Origin: Porodaedalea pini
Lineage: Eukaryota > Basidiomycota > Agaricomycetes > Hymenochaetales > Hymenochaetaceae
DNA: 64,000 bases
Assembly (NCBI GenBank): GCA_002794775.1
Contig: NBAY01000012.1
Span: 67,001-131,000 of the forward strand
Reading direction: 5' to 3'
Below the pieces are notes generated by a model. It was not told where the DNA came from, did no database searches, and saw only the letters and a list, made by a program, of their open reading frames with translations. Within the stretch, counting starts at the first letter, position 1. Each line of letters opens with the position of its first letter. Both the position numbers and the translations under genes were made by a program. Of the stretch, positions 59,786 to 64,000 are shown piece by piece.

Positions 59786-60312
59786 CAAGCACGGATGGTC
59801 ACATGCGTGGTCCCTGAGATACCGGAGCATGAGCACGTTTGACTCAGATTCAACTGTAGTTTTTTTGTATCTGACAGATCTCATAATTTACTCCCTTCTG
59901 ATTGACCTTGTGCCTTCTGAGCGAATCTTATCTTCGAAAGAATCACCGGCGTATGCAACCTTATGTTTGGATCAATCAATGTAGCGATCGACGCTTGCAC
60001 CTGCAATGTCGCCCCAGTCGAACCCCCAGAACCGCAGATTCGCTTAGATCTGAGGCTCAGTGATTCAGCACAAACAGATGTAACAAAGATGATGTTCGCA
60101 ACTGGTAACTTTTCTAAAAATCAAGAATTCCTGAAGGTATAAACGAGGTCGGATACAAATGGAGAAAGAAGTACATAGTGCCCTAAGAAACTCTGAACAC
60201 GACAACTTGTATGACCTTTTTTTATTATGAAAAATTCGCATAAATGAAATGAGAAAATAGTTGAACCATCATAAGGAGTTCGTAAGAACCAGCTGCTCGT
60301 CCGGTGACCTCT
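59786..60312. other. Convergent intergenic region
   Basis: 527 bases between converging genes; expected to hold both 3' UTRs. No other feature was recognised. Confidence 0.4.
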
Positions 60313-62090
60313 TCATCCTGTCGGAAGAGCCGGTCGTAGGATAACGATGACCCCGTCCGACTGCGGCGAGAATATCGCATCGACAAGCTGGATGTCTCGC
60401 GATGGCGCGCTGACGCCCCGTTCAGAGGGCGTGCGCTGTTTTATTCGGTTGCGGCTCGACGTCGAGGTGGGCGGCTCGTTCGCATTTGGCGTCGTGGGTG
60501 ACGTGGCGTGCGACGAGCTGCTTCGTCCATCTCGATAAGGACGCGCGCCGGGTGTGTCGGCGTGCGATGTGCGACGGTTGCGTAGAGGAGCAGGGTCCGG
60601 GCGGGACCTGCACGAGGCGCGTCAAGAGTTAGCAACGGTTTCACCTCACGAACAAGGGAGTTAGGCCAAGGACGAAAAAAAATATCCACGTACGAGGAGT
60701 CCCGTCCTCTCAAGTACATGTGAAACCTGTTAAACGCGAATCCGCCGTCGCTCGGGTTTCCGCGCTCGTTTACTCCCCATCCCTTCACTGCATCAATTGC
60801 TTTGCGTACCCGGTTCTCGTCCCCAGGTGTCACGAAGTCGTAGAAGGATCGACCGACCACGAGCGACTTTGGTACAATGTCGTCGTTCGTAGCGTATGTG
60901 ATGGGAACGTTCATCGAAAAGCGGTCTAGAACAAAGGCTACGCGTTTCGCTGCTGTTGGATGCGTGGGTGGCGATAGGGTGAGGTTGTGGAAGGATTGTG
61001 AGAGATCATCAGATTCATTCCTCGGCGGGGAGGGAGGTTCCAAGGAACTGTCTCGAGAAGGCGGTGATGCTGAACCAAAGGAAGAAGGAGGGCGTGCTGG
61101 TGATGTTGGTGCGGTTGGGGGCGGGGGCGGGGGATCGTTCCAGCGCTATTTTTGAAAACATTAGCAGACAGACCTTCTAACTCTTTCCAATAAGACTCAC
61201 TCGGAATTCCAGGTGGGCAGCTGAAGGTGCAATGACAATGACCTCCTGTGCGGTAGATGCATTATGCATTGCCTTGGTCGCGGATGACGCAATTGACACG
61301 GCGCCGATGAGATGCTGCCCTACTCTGGAACATGACTGAAATAACGATGGCCATCAGCATCTAGTCTTACTCAAAAATGATCAACACTCACTATAGAACT
61401 GAGAACAAAGCGTACGCGAGGATCATTGTGTCGAACACGGAGGTACATAAGACAAGCAGCCTTGTCTTCCGAAATCATCTCCCTAACCTGAACGTGAATA
61501 ACTTTATAAGAGAAAAACGAGCAGCATACTGATAGGCACGATAGAGGTGCGGAGCATCCTCTGGGTGGCAGAAACCAAACGCCGGCGTGCCCATGACTTC
61601 TTCCCTGTCAAATCCTTCCCAGTTCGAAAATATAAGTTTAACTCGCTGCATGTGAAAAGGTGGGGGGAGAGCCTCACCTAATATCTCTGACACCGACTCG
61701 GACACATAGCAAACACATCCCTGAGCGGATTAAGAGCAATGTCTTTTTCAGTCAAAGTAATGGGAAAAAGCTTCAATGTAATCCTTACTTCCTTCCATGC
61801 CTCGATAGCCACGACTAAGACATATAAGCCATTTATTATGAGATATGTCGAGATAACCCAGCTCACTAAAGGACAACGACGGCGTGTTTGCTTCTATTTC
61901 GCTGGGTTCGTCTGTTGACTGTGCGGCAGGCGAAGCAGGGCGGGGAGTCACGGTGGTGCATACGTCCCCCCGACCCTCAGGAGGGTCAATGATTCGAGAA
62001 AGATCCAGCTTGGAGGACTCAGGGGACTCGTCGTGATTAGATGAAGCACGATGAGCGAGAAGATGTAGTATGACACAGGAAGCGAGTAGG
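60313..62090 (-). CDS. PAS-domain protein, 5' end unresolved
   Basis: The clearest PAS domain starts with CVCYVSESVSEILG and, after an intron, NWEGFDREEVMGTPAFGF, CHPEDAPHLYRAYQ, SEDKAACLMYLRVRHNDPRV. A second PAS-like stretch is FSMNVPITYATNDDIVPKSL, VVGRSFYDFVTPGDENRVRK and GFAFNRFHMYLRGRDSSR. This pattern recalls white-collar-type regulators, but the flavin-binding LOV motif (NCRFLQ) and a GATA finger are not seen, so light sensing is not supported. The tail ends FSPQSDGVIVILRPALPTG at the TGA at 60313-60315. The first coding exon reaches to at least 62000 (SSKLDLSRIIDPPEGRGDV) and is open to 62090 without an ATG, so a further 5' exon is expected, perhaps near 62480-62510. It is likely a signalling or transcription cofactor (inference). 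Confidence 0.75.
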
Positions 62091-62729
62091 TCTCAGCGCG
62101 GACGAAACTTGAGATATTTAAGACGGGACCGATGTCAGAGGTCCTGGTATACGTATCCTAAAATATAGACACGCGTGCGGATGAGATCTAATGCAGCACT
62201 GGGCCAGACGGTCATCGATATGCAGACAGATAGAAGTAGTAGGACAAGAGGGGTTTAAGATCTGAATCTCTTGAATCTGAGGCTGACGAAAAGCAAAGTG
62301 AAATTCAAAGGGTCGGGTGGGACCAGCCGCGTAACATCTGACCCCAAACGATACGAATGGGCTTTCGAGATCTACTGAGAACGGCCTAGGGAAGATCTGA
62401 GAGACAGACGAGCGCAATATATGGACTTGAATAGCGCGCGGCAGTGTGAAAGACTGAAGCGAGTTGGCAGCAATTTCCGCCGAACGTGCCAGTGATGATT
62501 CGAGCATCATGGCCTTCGACAAGGTGCAGATCTACAGATCTCTCAATTGTAAAAGCAAAAATGCTTACGCACCTCGGAGTCTATTGCTTTCCACTTATGG
62601 TATAAAGTTTGAAAAAAATAGACCTGATGCGGGCAATTTTCCAAACAGACTTGTCGAGCTTTACACCTTGTCTTCTGCCGTCACCAGGAGACGTAGCGTT
62701 CAATTGCAACAAGGACGCATTCCTGACGC
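62091..62729. other. Divergent intergenic region, may contain the PAS gene's first exon
   Basis: About 640 bases. An ATG-initiated minus-strand stretch near 62450-62511 (MLESSLARSAEIAANSLQ) could be the missing first exon of the PAS gene, but no good splice join was found. The rest should be promoter for both genes. Confidence 0.35.

Positions 62730-64000
<1,271 letters not shown>

Overview
The window is nuclear DNA from a filamentous basidiomycete (most likely an Agaricomycete). Reasons: genes on both strands are split by many short introns of about 50-65 nt with GT(A/G)NGT donors and YAG acceptors, there is no operon structure, many gene pairs are divergent, and the gene set is fungal (YTP1-like protein, Nta1 amidase, S28 peptidase, fungal MFS and BBE-type oxidases, Sso-type syntaxin). 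All multi-exon calls below give outer CDS limits; the spliced reading was assembled by hand from exon frames and splice sites, so internal exon borders are inferences unless stated.

Layout. 0.3-3.8 kb: two unrecognised minus-strand genes, the first with frame breaks. 4.3-6.7 kb: a divergent pair, mitochondrial TAM41 (minus) and the ER protein Derlin (plus). 7.1-11.8 kb: another divergent pair, a catalytically altered NDP-kinase-like protein with a repeat-rich tail (minus) and a disordered protein ending in a CaaX box (plus). 12.4-16.1 kb: YTP1-like membrane protein and an alpha/beta hydrolase (minus). 16.2-20.5 kb: ribosomal L1-family protein and a secreted FAD oxidase (plus). 20.7-24.5 kb: Sso-type syntaxin (minus) divergent from a secreted S28 prolyl peptidase (plus). 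24.7-26.0 kb: unrecognised gene. 26-30 kb: gene-poor. 30.1-32.1 kb: AMPK/SNF1 beta subunit (minus). 32-36.7 kb: gene-poor. 36.7-44 kb: three MFS transporters in a row on the plus strand, the first two being tandem paralogues. 44.5-51.0 kb: AMP deaminase and APC2 (minus), the latter sharing a 223-bp divergent promoter with the N-terminal amidase NTA1 (plus). 53-54.7 kb: a MAP kinase kinase. 54.7-58 kb: gene-poor. 58-59.8 kb: DUF2235 hydrolase. 60.3-62.1 kb: PAS-domain protein (minus). 62.7 kb to the end: TRM61 tRNA methyltransferase, cut by the window edge.

Themes. Most genes are housekeeping: protein quality control and turnover (Derlin, APC2, NTA1, S28 peptidase), signalling (AMPK beta, MAPKK, PAS protein), purine metabolism (AMP deaminase), membrane traffic (syntaxin) and transport (MFS cluster). 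I did not find a clear defence island, biosynthetic cluster or intact mobile element. The most notable observations are the NDPK-like protein lacking its catalytic histidine but carrying tandem repeats, a set of single-base frame breaks in otherwise coherent genes (probably assembly indels), a GC-AG intron, a divergent promoter joining two protein-degradation genes, and short inverted/direct repeats between the MFS paralogues.
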